Of a stretch of 27,204 bases of DNA, positions 1 to 10,161 are shown one piece after another. The notes beneath the pieces are model-generated. The model saw nothing but the letters and a program-made list of their open reading frames with translations, did not search any database and was not told the origin of the DNA. The stretch comes from Conoideocrella luteorostrata (Eukaryota > Ascomycota > Sordariomycetes > Hypocreales > Clavicipitaceae): contig JASWJB010000448.1 in assembly GCA_032433595.1 (NCBI GenBank), positions 1-27,204 of the forward strand, in the 5' to 3' direction. A program made the position numbers and the translations under genes. Positions within the stretch are counted from its first letter, which is position 1. Every line of letters starts with the position of its first letter.

Positions 1-24
1 CAACAACAACAACAACAACAACAA
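1..24. repeat. (CAA)n microsatellite at window start
   Basis: The first 24 bases are CAA repeated eight times, followed by a degenerate continuation to about position 35. The simple repeat at the very edge suggests that the assembly stopped here. Confidence 0.95.
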
Positions 25-356
25 ATACAACAACTAGGTCAGATCGGTATACCAAAATCCTTTAGCAACAGCATTTAAAGCGAAGGGACTGTGTCATGAT
101 GAACACGCGTATGGACTTGCCCTTCTTCGGAACCAGCCACGCCGCGTCATCTACTTCGTCCGTATCGTATATACGATTTCTGTATAACACTACAAGAAAA
201 TAGCAACTTGAGTCCATCAGTCAGCGCACACGAATACACCCAACGAGCTCAATATTATCAGTCTAGCTTCAATTTTGCATTCAGCATCGCTACTGTTACT
301 CTTTCCCTATTTCGCACCGGGATCCATCCAACAATACAGACTGTCTTTTTGTTTGT
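25..356. other. Intergenic, 3' flank of the dioxygenase gene
   Basis: No gene is recognised. The stretch lies directly downstream of the minus-strand dioxygenase stop codon and probably holds its 3' UTR. Short ORFs here are not conserved-looking. Confidence 0.5.
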
Positions 357-1235
357 TTAACCTTGCAAGGAGTAACCGACATCTCCGTTTTCGCTGCCCA
401 GCTTGACCAGTCTGGCGCGCATTTCTTCGGCACGCTGCCCCTCTCTACCACTGAGCTTAGAAAAGTCAACCTTGTCAACATAGCCTCCAATTCCATGTTG
501 CAGGACGTTACGAGCACGGAGTAGGCTGCCGCCGGAATGGCCTACTGAGCCATGCAGAGTTACACGGTCCTTCTTGGAGTCATAAACACCACGGTGGAGA
601 ATGTTATTGTTGTAAAACGCAATGTCACCAGGGCCAAGCTTGACAATAAGTTGGTCGGGCAAAACCTTCTCAAAGGGGTCGGCATTCCGCTCCGTCTCAG
701 TTCGCGGACGCTTGTGAGAACCAGGAACCACGACAAGAGACTCGTCCTCCCACAGGGCAAAGTTGTATTGGGCGTGGAAACCAGGGCGGCCGAGCCGTTC
801 CATCTCTTCCTCCGCAGTAGCCTCGGCAGGAATATCATCACGGTGCCATCGAAGCTCAAAGTCACCATCTGGTCGAACCAGCATGTTGAACAGTTCCATA
901 ACAAGCTCTTCGTCGTTGCACTGCAGAAGCTCTCGGACAATGCTCAGGATTTCCTCAGAAAAGTACTGTCGAGTGAAAATCTCATGGCCGGGAAGCTCAG
1001 GGTTCATGAGATGCTGAACTCCCCAGATACCCTTTTCAGGGGAGAAGGTCCAAGGAGGAAACTGCTTGCCAACGGTACGAATGTGAGGCCACTGGCCAGA
1101 GCGGCCGAGCTTCTCAACCTTGCGACTAGCATCGCGCAACTCCTCGAGTTTCTGGCCACTGACAATGCCGCGGATGACGACGAAGCCGTCTCTTTCAAGA
1201 TCGGCAAGGTGGCCGGAGGCTTTCTGGGCGGGCAT
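357..1235 (-). CDS. Phytanoyl-CoA dioxygenase (PhyH) family protein
   Basis: A single-exon 292-residue protein of the Fe(II)/2-oxoglutarate-dependent oxygenase superfamily, PhyH branch. Visible metal-binding residues are the HRD motif (His131, Asp133, within RWHRDD) and the distal histidine His214 in NNNILHRG. Arg224, ten residues later, is a plausible 2-oxoglutarate-binding arginine. The opening (residues 9-25, HLADLERDGFVVIRGIV) is the typical start of this family, and the length is normal, so the ATG at 1235 is accepted. The family hydroxylates small molecules, from phytanoyl-CoA to fungal secondary metabolites. The substrate cannot be read from the sequence. There is no peroxisomal PTS1 (it ends SLQG) and no signal peptide, so a cytosolic location is likely. 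The next gene on the same strand starts about 1 kb upstream and is unrelated, which argues against a biosynthetic cluster. Confidence 0.9.
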   Translation of the reverse strand: MPAQKASGHLADLERDGFVVIRGIVSGQKLEELRDASRKVEKLGRSGQWPHIRTVGKQFPPWTFSPEKGIWGVQHLMNPELPGHEIFTRQYFSEEILSIVRELLQCNDEELVMELFNMLVRPDGDFELRWHRDDIPAEATAEEEMERLGRPGFHAQYNFALWEDESLVVVPGSHKRPRTETERNADPFEKVLPDQLIVKLGPGDIAFYNNNILHRGVYDSKKDRVTLHGSVGHSGGSLLRARNVLQHGIGGYVDKVDFSKLSGREGQRAEEMRARLVKLGSENGDVGYSLQG

Positions 1236-2219
1236 GCTAACAATTGTGGTTGCGCTGGTCGAGTTGAAACTGGAGACGCGTAGTGACAGAGATGGGATTC
1301 CTGCAGGTAACTAATAAGTGCGGGGGACTGTTGATGATGGAGAAGAAAATGTCTTGCGTTTCCACCCGCCGGTCTAGCCGTGGGAGAGGAGCAACTCATA
1401 TATGCGGAGAGATGGGTCAAGAAGATCAGACGATGATGCATCCCATTCGTGCCTCCAGCCGGGATCAGATTGAACCAAGTTCCGTCACGACCCGGCGTGG
1501 GCCACTCCGGACTGCCGCTTACACGATATTCATCCACACAGCAAGTACTTGTTGACCACGAAGTAAAACGGGGCACTGGCTCGTACATTACATTACACTG
1601 TGAACCCCGTTTCGTCTTTTCCTTCTTCTCCCTCCACTGCAATGTAAGAGAGCACCGTCCCGTACACAGTCCAAATAGAACCACAACGTCATCTCGCCCG
1701 CACTGTAGCCTGGTTTCCATTCTGCCATCGAAACGAGCCGCCTGGAGCCGCGCCAGCGTAACGTATCATCCAACATTGAGGCGAACTAGCAAATCTCCAC
1801 CACGATTCCCCTCTTCCCCCCCCAAGCAAGCAACTAATCGCTATTAAGCATTTCGGGTGTTAGTGTGTGATTTTTTTCTGGGGCACGGCGCACTCTCACG
1901 CACACTGTGTGTGGCCTCCATCTGACATTAGGCAGGTAAAGAGTCCACATACCGCCCCGTAGGACGCAATTACATGGCATCAATATTATTTTTGGGTCAT
2001 AGAAAATCAGGCGGGTAATGCCATGGAGTATTTTTGATTTTTCCGTATGGCCGGTCTCCGTGATTATATAGATGTATATTTCATTTTTAGTCGTAGTTTT
2101 TGGAATTTGCTTCAACTTCGAGAGACAACATGCACACATAACATGAGAGCTATTGCCGTGCGATCGAAGGACATACACGTATGTGCTTTGACTTAAAAAA
2201 AAATTTCCTGCTGTCTTCT
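1236..2219. other. Intergenic, promoter of the dioxygenase and 3' flank of EFM7
   Basis: About 980 bases with no recognisable gene. Overlapping ORFs on both strands (for example 1449-1847 and 1834-2250) have low-complexity compositions and no recognisable domain. The right part is AT-rich and probably contains the 3' UTR of the methyltransferase. Confidence 0.5.
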
Positions 2220-3152
2220 TCATAATGACGTGCAATCTTCGAGCCGCCACCGTACTTCAAATCCCTTGACGGTCTTCTGCACATCCAAGTCCCCCGGATC
2301 TCCTTCAAACAGGGGCTTTTCCAACTTCCTTTCTGAGACCTGCTCCACCTCCAGACCCGCGTCCCGAGCAACGTCGAAGAATTTCATGTCCAGATCCCGC
2401 TTCCATGGCCGGTACGACGTGAAGAACACATATGCGGCGCTGTCTCGTGATTTACGCATGGTCTCCTTGATAGTCTTGACGAGAGCGCCGTGTTCGGCGT
2501 GCCGGAACAGCAAATCAGCTAGCACCAGCACATCAAACCGCCGTTCTTGTTCTTGTTCTTGGTGCTGTTGCATCTCATTGCCCATTGTTATGGTCGTCGA
2601 CGACGAGGACCCCTTTGCGCCATCTTGCTGTTCCAGAACAGTAGCAGCAGCAGCAGCAGCAGCAGTGGTAGTGGTAGTGGTAGAACTTGATGTAAGTCTA
2701 GCGAGCAGCGGTCTTGAATCGGCTCCCCATACAAACCCAACAGCATCAACAGTCCGCCCAATGAGTCCATTTGGTTGGACCGTCTCGTCGCACATATCAA
2801 TGTTCTTCTGCATATTTTCCAACAGATCTGGGTCCGGAAAGTCCGTCATGACGACCTTCCTGGCTCCCAGAATACCAGCTACCAGGGAGGGCAGTCCAGC
2901 ACCCGCCCCGAGCTCCAGGACTGCTTTCCCCCGGACCCTGGCCGGCTCGTCCTCAAAGTAATCGGATATGAACTTGGCACCGTTCCAGAGATGGTGCGCC
3001 TCCGTAGGGCTGTGTCCCACCAGACGGAGCGTCACCTGCTTGCCTCCTTGCATGGTGAAGACCTGCTGCGTGGGTGGTGGTGAAGGTGGATAGTAGTCGT
3101 CAGGGTCTTCCATGAGGGCGCCTGTGCCGTAGAGACCGTCATCTTGCTCCAT
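2220..3152 (-). CDS. EFM7: Protein N-terminal and lysine methyltransferase EFM7 (Nnt1-like)
   Basis: A 310-residue class I SAM-dependent methyltransferase of METTL/family-16 type. SAM motif I is VLELGAGAGLPSL (residues 78-90), followed by the acidic strand MTDFPD (102-107). The downstream strand is FDVLVLADLLFRHAEH (206-221), and FFTSYRPW (243-250) closes the core. The pre-core segment HHLWNGAKFISDYF (53-66) is typical of the yeast Nnt1/Efm7 group. Yeast Efm7 trimethylates the N-terminal glycine and dimethylates the adjacent lysine of eEF1A, and the same role is inferred here. The protein is longer than yeast Efm7 because of a low-complexity insertion at about 155-205 (Ser/Thr run, Thr6, Ala7, then a Gln/Glu-rich part) encoded by triplet repeats. 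The core motifs lie outside this insertion, so the enzyme should be functional. Confidence 0.87.
   Translation of the reverse strand: MEQDDGLYGTGALMEDPDDYYPPSPPPTQQVFTMQGGKQVTLRLVGHSPTEAHHLWNGAKFISDYFEDEPARVRGKAVLELGAGAGLPSLVAGILGARKVVMTDFPDPDLLENMQKNIDMCDETVQPNGLIGRTVDAVGFVWGADSRPLLARLTSSSTTTTTTAAAAAAATVLEQQDGAKGSSSSTTITMGNEMQQHQEQEQERRFDVLVLADLLFRHAEHGALVKTIKETMRKSRDSAAYVFFTSYRPWKRDLDMKFFDVARDAGLEVEQVSERKLEKPLFEGDPGDLDVQKTVKGFEVRWRLEDCTSL
2643..2683. repeat. Triplet repeats inside EFM7
   Basis: (AGC)7 with a partial unit (2643-2665) is followed by (TGGTAG)3 (2666-2683). On the coding strand these give the Ala7 and Thr6 runs of the methyltransferase. Length changes here would stay in frame. 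Confidence 0.95.
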
Positions 3153-4814
3153 TACGGCCGCTCAACTTGGGGGCTGCTGTGTAGTAGTTGTGCGTGAAAC
3201 GTTCAGTCTGTTGATATGTGCAAAGCCACCTTCTCCGACAAACGGAACAGTGGCGGCAGCCCGGGCGGCAACTCGCCAGTCTAGTACCAATTCCGGATCG
3301 CGACGAAACGAAACAAAATCGGGACCAAAAGGGAAAAGGAAGAAAATTTCCCGATTATTGTGTGATATGATGTATGCGTGCGTTAGATCAGCCTTCGAGT
3401 GTGGTCGCAGACTAGGACCCGGGGAGAAGCGAGAGGAACAAACGATCGTCCGGCTTAAGGCAATGGAACCTTAGTATGCCGCTGTGAATCACACACACAC
3501 ACACATACACGCACGCCACGAAGCGGTTATTTCGCTAGACCTCAATACTGCAAGTATACTGGTGCAGCGGCAAGTGTGGACAAGCGAAGCCACGCGCTGG
3601 TGAAGACATGATTTTCTACGGAGTAACAAGTTTTTAGTTCCGAGTGGGTCTCGACGACTCGTATCTGACTCCCATCTCCATTTCCATCCATGGATGTTAA
3701 CTACTACTCTACTCCGTAGACTCGGCTCTTTCCCACCTCGTAGTTGACAGTGTCGAATGTGCCCGAGCAACGGGACTGGGGGTAGCTATCTAGATTCGGA
3801 TGAGTTATCAGATCGACGCTCTTGCCTCGTGGATGATCTGATTGGGGCGGCTAACGCGCTTCAAGTGCCCATGATTCTGGGACCGCCACCCCCTGGTGGC
3901 CCATCCCATCAACATGCATGTCGCAGGGACTGACCAATTTTTGTGTCATATTCTGTCATGTCCGCCCCAGATTACCGGCGAGTTTCCCATCCTGATCTAG
4001 CTCTAGTTAAAGGCGGAGACGGCGGGGAGTACGCAGCTCGCCGTGATCGACAGCCTTGATACACAAGACCGCGACATTCAACGTGGTATCTTATCGTGGA
4101 ATTGTGTCTTTTACGAGAGATGGAGCCCACTCCTCAATGTTGCATCTTCGTGCTGTGACATGACCATTGCTTACAGTCCATATGTGTGACAGCACGTTAC
4201 AATTCAGAAGGACAACAGAAACCGAGTCGGCTGTCGGTCGCCATCCTCACTCTTTATACTCCGTACTAATTAGTTCATTGCGCCATCTTCAAAATGCTGG
4301 CTAGCCTTTTGTGACAGCGACTCCATTGCCTCTAGACAAGACAATACCACCAAAGCTATGACGTGGTAGTTTTACGCTGAAATTGCGGAGAGCAGGCCAA
4401 TTATTGACTAGCTGCATCGTCTTGACCTGACTAATAATTCTCTTACAATCAATCCATTCAGTCTTTTATTCTTCAGCTTTTTTTTTTTTGGCCCGATTTA
4501 CTCATAAATACCAAAATTGAAGAGAAGGGATGTGTTTGGTGACCATTTAGAGTAACTGGAAGCTTGATAGATAACCTTGTGCCAGTTATTTAGCTATGGC
4601 GGGACAAGTATGCTATTTGGAATCGTCATTCTTAAAACTCGACTTGACCTATTCAAACGGAATCACGTGGCTCCATATATAACAGAATCACCAAAAGACA
4701 CCTCATCAACTATGTAGTTACTATCCAAAAAGAAAACCCGCTTGCCAGAGAGCTCGCAATTCTCGAGTATCCGCAGTACAGACAGCGTAACCGAGAGTTG
4801 AAATGCCACGCCAA
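3153..4814. other. Intergenic region with TACGGAGTA motifs
   Basis: About 1.66 kb with no recognisable gene. It holds a CA dinucleotide run (about 3489-3505), an inverted pair of TACGGAGTA motifs (3615-3625 and 3710-3720), a third copy at 4257-4265, a small hairpin at 3865-3905 (GCCACC/GGTGGC) and an imperfect inverted repeat at 4149-4196. The right end probably carries the 3' UTR of the SCI1-like gene, and the left end is the EFM7 promoter. Confidence 0.6.
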
Positions 4815-5906
4815 CTAACCAAACCTCTGCTTCGCCAACTCCCGCAACATACTTACCGTCCCATCCTCCTTCTCCTGCCAAGCCCTCCTCCTTTCCTCCA
4901 TCTCCTCTCTCCTCGCCCTCTCGAATTCCTCTCTCCTCACCTGTCTCTCTGACTTCTTCTCTTTTTCCTTCTCCTTCATCCTCCTATACTCCTGCAACTC
5001 ATCCCCCCCACCCATCAACTCGCCATCCCCGACTTCCATCCCGGGACTCTTCTCCCTAAACTGCTTCATCGTCTCATTTGTTTCCTTCTTCTTCTCCAGC
5101 TTGCGCTCTCGGGTTCCCGGCTCGGCACGGGGGACCAATTCGTCTAAACGCTCTTTTTGAAGCACCCTGTCTGCTTTGCGCGCTTGCCGGAGGTCTTGGC
5201 GGCGCGACTCCCTGTCTTCCTCGAGGAGTTCGTTCCGGAGAGATAGATCTTGGAATGTAGCTGGTTTGGCACCCATGCGACGGGAACTAGAAGGCAGGGT
5301 TGGGCCGTAATCATCCTCATCGCTGTTTGCCGAAAGAGATGCAGGTCCTCCTGGCGGAGACATATCCTCTTCTCCAAATGGTTCCTCTTTTGATGGCCCA
5401 CGAGGCTGAATGGAAGACTCAGGCGGTACGTACTCTGCGACGCACTTGGCGAACATTTCAGGATCGTACCACCCTTCTGCGAGATCATTGCGGTTCCACT
5501 TCCCAACGAAGCTCTTCCACCGGCCCCTTATTTCGCGCTCATCCATGTCTTCCAGGTACTTTTGCTTCTGAATGTTAAGATAATACGCAAAGAGCGGCTG
5601 GAATTTGCGGAGGTCCGATTTCGAGAGTGGGCGAACTGAGTATGGGAGGCTTTCAGGTTTTGCATGGACATCTGCGTGGCGAGACTTGTGGTCGCGCCGA
5701 CGATGGTGTGAGCGGTGAGGGCGGTGTGAGGGGCTGTCAGGAGATGCGCTTCGGCGGCGTTGCGTAGCAGAGGTTCCATGTCTTGACGCCGGCGATCTCT
5801 CTCTTTTTGGACTGTTGTAGCCATCGTAGCCATCGTAGCCATCAGCATGAGAGTCGTGGCGACGTCTGGTGTGGTGAGTCCAATCCTCAGTACGAGACTT
5901 CGACAT
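4815..5906 (-). CDS. RS-rich nuclear protein, SCI1/HEL117-like
   Basis: A 363-residue, highly charged protein. Residues 1-80 are rich in Arg, Ser, His and Asp, with RSP/SPK motifs and a YDG triplet repeat (24-30), like RS domains of splicing-associated proteins. The conserved-looking block is about 94-150 (SKSDLRKFQPLFAYYL, then YLEDMDERE, RWKSFVGKWNRNDLAEGWYD). It resembles the domain shared by plant style cell-cycle inhibitor 1 and fungal proteins often labelled RNA helicase HEL117. No helicase motif is present, so that label should not be taken literally. Residues 225-345 are mostly charged helix or coiled coil, and the protein ends MLRELAKQRFG. A nuclear, RNA-processing role is likely but inferred. 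The ATG at 5906 is the first in the frame and gives the RS-type N-terminus. Confidence 0.8.
   Translation of the reverse strand: MSKSRTEDWTHHTRRRHDSHADGYDGYDGYNSPKRERSPASRHGTSATQRRRSASPDSPSHRPHRSHHRRRDHKSRHADVHAKPESLPYSVRPLSKSDLRKFQPLFAYYLNIQKQKYLEDMDEREIRGRWKSFVGKWNRNDLAEGWYDPEMFAKCVAEYVPPESSIQPRGPSKEEPFGEEDMSPPGGPASLSANSDEDDYGPTLPSSSRRMGAKPATFQDLSLRNELLEEDRESRRQDLRQARKADRVLQKERLDELVPRAEPGTRERKLEKKKETNETMKQFREKSPGMEVGDGELMGGGDELQEYRRMKEKEKEKKSERQVRREEFERARREEMEERRRAWQEKEDGTVSMLRELAKQRFG
5819..5845. repeat. Three 9-nt repeats in the SCI1-like gene
   Basis: CCATCGTAG occurs twice, followed by a divergent third unit. On the coding strand this encodes the DGY/DGY/DGY run near the N-terminus. 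Confidence 0.8.
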
Positions 5907-6672
5907 TGCAGCTGTTTCTGAAGCTATGCACGTGTCCCGTATGTTTAATTTGAAGACGCTTTCATCATTTGGAGTGGATTATGTGTGTCGTACGACTGAG
6001 ATGAAAGATGAATTTGAAATTCTACGTGCAGTTAGCAATGTGGTTCCCAAAACCAAACAACAGCGATCAATTCATGTCCCACTTTTTTGGGTACTACCAG
6101 ACGTGGCAGAGCGCGCCCACCAGAATCTGCTAGCTTACGATTGTACTTCACTGTAGGACCAGCGTTTTGCCTCTACAATTTCGAGGTTGTGCAAAACGCC
6201 ACGAATGTATCTGGATACCAAACTTGTTTCGTGCGCGATTTTGCTTTTCTTAATATCTGCAATCGTAGCACTCACAACAATGATGGTTTATTTCGAAAAG
6301 TGGGCTCCATGTCGTCGTTTGAATATGATTCGGGTAGGCAGTCGGGCGGTTTCAATCACGTAGGTTGAGGCAACAGAATAACTACAACGAGTGTTCTACA
6401 GTTCGAGCGAGCGGAACTGGCTTGTTCATTCATTAGGTTCCAAATAATCACTAGATCTCTCTATCGAATTACACATACACGTGAGTTATATCATGGGTAT
6501 CTACAAGCACCAGACCATTCATCTAACGGGCAAATTTCGTCCATCCCGATCATTGGCATGTCACAAATTCCGTATCCTTGAATGCGTTGAAAATTCACAT
6601 TTTGGTACGCCGGCAATTCATGTTCTCGATTCGATTTCATCATCATCCATATGTGTCCATATGCAATACAAA
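5907..6672. other. Intergenic, SCI1-like promoter and copper-factor 3' flank
   Basis: About 770 AT-rich bases without a recognisable gene. Short ORFs (5926-6156, 6087-6368) show no domain. Most of the right half is probably the 3' UTR of the copper regulator. Confidence 0.5.
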
Positions 6673-8350
6673 TCAGCTTTGGGGTTCGTCTGGTGTGGCC
6701 AGCGCTGGATCAGGATTGTTGTGAATGGCACATCCAATGCATTGGCAGTCATCGCCGCATGGGCAACTCGCCGTCTCTCCAGCGCACGAGTCCCCAAATG
6801 GGTAACTGACGAAGAAGAAGTCACTGGCAGACAGCGCCTGCTCTTCGCTTATTCCGGACGCTGCATCCGATGGCGTCTGCGCCGCCACCGGTGACCAAGT
6901 TCCATCGGGATTCCCTTTGCTTGGCGTCATCGTTCCGTTCGAAGTAACATTCGTCAATTCCTCGTGCTCCCCATTCGCTCCGTTTGCGCCGTCCGTCGAT
7001 CCATTGAGATGCGATCCACTGCTGTTTGCGTGGGCATGTGCCTTTGGTGAATCCTCTTTCATTGTGTTCCATGCCGAACGCACATAATCCTGCGTTGCTT
7101 CGTTGTATGGATGGGCAGCGCATCCAATACATTGACAGGCATCACCACAACTGCACTGATGAGATGTCCATGATGACCCATTCGGCGTAGTCGGTGTTTG
7201 CTGCATCGGTGATGGTCCCGTTATGCCAAAGGATTCGCGTCTCGCATGTTGACCAAACGTCATGGCGGCCATGAACTGTCTCCATTGTTCGGGTTGGAGA
7301 GGCTGCATATAAGAGCCGTACTGGGGAGGATAGTTGAAAATGTGTGGTTGAGCGTAGAATGGATACATTCCATTCGCTGGCATACCCATAGGGAGCGGAA
7401 ACGGACTCATCATGATTCCATTTGGTGAAAATGGTATACCCGGAAGGGGAGGAGGCATTATACCGGCAGTTGACTCCTTGTTCTGGACAGTTGAGGGCGA
7501 TTTCGATGAACAGCAGCTCTTAACGCTTGACTTGGTCTTCTCACTTGCGGTTGCTGCATGTGTAGACCCAGATGGAAAATCAACTCGGCTTTTCACACCA
7601 TTAGCACCTCCACAGCAGCTTTTAGGCGTCTCGGACCCCAGTGTAGAAGAACCGTTAGTCGAAATATCATTTTGACCGTTGGCGGTTGCCTGTGCTTGCG
7701 CCTGTGCCTGCCTTTGGTGCATCAAATGAGACTCTATTGTGTAGGGAAACATGGAGAACATCCCGGAGGTATCGCCGGGTGTCATGGTCATTGGCCCGTA
7801 AAGCGAAAGGTCTGACATTTGTGGGCTCATCCCATTGTATGGCGGTAAAATATTGAGTTGACTTGCATCCATTCTCTCAAGCCCTGCGACATCGACGGAC
7901 TGTTTCCTACTCGGCCCGGCCTTTGCGCCCTGCTTCTGGACTCGAAACCCGGCGCTTCCAAATTTTGAAGGACTCGGGGGGGTAACTGCCGAGCTCGATG
8001 CATCGCTATCTAATGTGTCCTCAGGAGCAGTGGTGCTTGGTGTCCCGCATCCGCACTTCTGTTTCCTTGGAATGGCGGCGGTAACTGCGGCACACGCGCA
8101 AGGTCGTGTTGAAGGGTGAGGACATGAGCTCAACGGCCGGCCAGGTTTCCGTACTGGAACCATGAGGCGCTCATTGGCGTGTGTGCATTTGGTAGAGCGA
8201 TGGCCGCGAATGCAAGGCTCGCTGTATACGTGCTGTTAGTTGTCGCTGCGCCTTCGGAGAACGCGGGTTCCTTGGTGGAACCGTTGACATAAGCGTCATA
8301 TATGCGAAGTCAACTCACCAGGCCATCTTCTGCCCGTTAATGAGAGGCAT
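6673..8350 (-). CDS. Copper-fist transcription factor (Mac1/GRISEA/Cuf1-like)
   Basis: Two exons: 8319-8350 (32 nt) and 6673-8221, joined across a 97-nt intron (8222-8318, GTGAGT..CAG), giving 526 residues. The 32-nt exon supplies MPLINGQKMA plus two bases of Cys11. Splicing completes the copper-fist: zinc ligands Cys11, Cys14, Cys23 and His25 in CEPCIRGHRSTKCTHANERL, then RKPGRP (35-40), the minor-groove basic motif. The long ORF alone starts at Met31 and lacks the zinc ligands, so it is not the real start. The middle is Pro/Gln/Ser-rich. Two C-terminal Cys-rich repeats, CxCx3CxCx2Cx2H at 367-381 and 497-511, resemble the copper-sensing repeats of Mac1-type activators. Additional Cys pairs are CAC/CGC (52-69), CC (213-214) and CC (247-248). 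Family members activate copper-uptake genes when copper is scarce and are silenced by Cu(I) binding; this is inferred here. No copper transporter lies nearby. Confidence 0.93.
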
Positions 8351-8490
8351 TTTGAAGTAGTCGGGCTCAGTGAACCCGTCAGGGATACACAAGCAGCGAC
8401 GGCGCAAGCTATGTGCCGTGACAAGACGCCAGAAGTAAAACCGGCGGGCTGCCGGTTTCTCCTTGCGAACTTACAACGCGAGGTCACAAG

Positions 8491-8497
8491 AGCAAAG
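8491..8497 (-). promoter_or_regulatory. Possible copper-response core upstream of the copper factor
   Basis: The minus strand reads TTTGCTC about 140 nt upstream of the ATG. This matches the core of the yeast Mac1 site (TTTGCTCA) except for the last base. A 7-mer occurs often by chance, so this is only suggestive of autoregulation. Confidence 0.2.
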
Positions 8498-9553
8498 TTG
8501 ATAAGGCATAAATATGAGGCGGGCGGCGATAAAGCACTGAGAATTATTACTTCTGCTCTAGACTCGAGATAAAGTCTCGAAATTCGGGATCTGCTGGGAA
8601 TGGGCAATTGCTTGGTGAGGCAACGCCCTGTCTCGGGTTTGATCGCGGGGGCGTGAGGGCTCGGTTCAGGGTCGACGGGTGTGGTGGCCCAGTCTGGTTC
8701 CTTCCCACAGCGTGTGCCGAAGGTACGACAGTTCCGGGTTCAAGGTGCCACACTGAAGTCTTCGGAAGGAGCCAGTCGTTAACAGCCCGACACGTGAAGC
8801 GAAAAAAAAAAACATCAAACGAGAGACAGAAGCACGGCGGGAAGAAACAGCACAAATGCGGCCAAGATCCAAACGGCGGTAGTATTGTAGATGTGGGATT
8901 GGATGATGGGACAAAAGATTTCGGAGAGTGTAAATGGCAAGATGTCCAGCGTGCTGTCAACGACACTCACTGACTACACTGCATCTCGCATGCCCTCAGT
9001 TGCCCCACGTGCGGGGGCAGTAGTGCCGAGTTGGAACGCATTATGAACAAAGTCACAGGGCAGGACGACCCTCTCTGCAGTTGGCCGTGCGCCAGTCCTC
9101 TTTGGGGATGGGGGGTAACTATGGGAGGTAATAAGGGAGGCAAGAGGCACGGGTTGTAGTTCATGGCAATCATAATATTCATGGTCAGTTTCCTGCAAGC
9201 TAGACGCCTCCTCCAGTTCCCAACCAGTCAACTGGCGTGACCTATTATTCCATGCATCATCTCCCTCTCCAATGTGATCAAAGGCCGTAACCGAGTATTT
9301 GATCCCTCGAGTCTGCTTATTTCTACCTCTCAGGAAACCGGGAACCAAGAGCCGAGTGCCAAACACCCAATAAATACCATCATCACCCACCCACCAGCGC
9401 AGAGTGTCAAAGCATGCCCCAGTTGCGTCGCACGATATGAAACACCCGCCGTTCCTTGAGCTTTGTGGCATGTTGCTGGGCTCTCTGGCCCTTTTTTTTT
9501 TCCTTTCCTTCCCAGGCCTGAACAACAAGGCTTGAGCGCAGCTCTGTTGCACT

Positions 9554-9587
9554 TTACGGAGTACAGCCCATATTAAATACTCCGTAA
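9554..9587. repeat. Inverted TTACGGAGTA pair (hairpin)
   Basis: TTACGGAGTA (9554-9563) and its exact complement TACTCCGTAA (9578-9587) form 10-bp arms around a 14-nt AT-rich loop. Confidence 0.85.
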
Positions 9588-10161
9588 CTACTCCTTACTG
9601 ACAGGATTATCTAGTATACAGCACAATGGCTCTTGCCCCTCATGAGCACAGATCTAGTCAGCATCACGTATCCTTATCCATCTTTGTTGTTTTGCTTGGA
9701 TAACAGGTGAAGAATATCTAGCCTTTTTTTTTTTCGTTCAGCCGCGCTTGTTTCGTTTCTACTTATGGAGAGAACTGGCCTGTCAACGGCTTGGCGTCTT
9801 ACTGGACTTGGCTGCAGCAAGGCTTGGCCAAATTCATGGTTTGTCGTGCTTGGCACGTTTGATAAGAGCATGAGTCTCTTTTACAGGGCGAGCATGCTGC
9901 TGACCAATTCACCTGAACTAGTTGACCCAATATCGTATTATCCGTACTGTGCACAGAGTAAGATCTAGTCATCTAGCTAGTAGAAGATGGTGTGCGACTT
10001 ACATGCACAATACAGAATGATTAACGGCGTTGTAACCCTCCGAGCGAGAAGAAGCTGGTTTTGGGGCCGCGCCTGGAAAGAGTCGTTCTGCTGCTGTCCG
10101 GTAAATAGCCTGATCAATTGGTGATCCAGTATTATTCACATTCCTTCTCATTCCTTCTTGT

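Noticed and set aside
552..1283. 243-codon plus-strand ORF
   Set aside because: It is antisense to the dioxygenase gene, whose metal-binding motifs clearly identify the real frame.
6673..8163. Copper factor starting at the internal ATG at 8163
   Set aside because: That start removes the zinc ligands; an upstream exon restoring the copper-fist with valid splice sites was found.
8547..8966. Overlapping ORFs on both strands (about 120-140 codons)
   Set aside because: Low-complexity Pro/Ser/Phe and Lys/Gly compositions without a domain; more likely the leader of the copper regulator.
8974..9552. 192-codon minus-strand ORF
   Set aside because: No recognisable domain, overlapping ORFs in other frames, and codon content like surrounding noncoding DNA.
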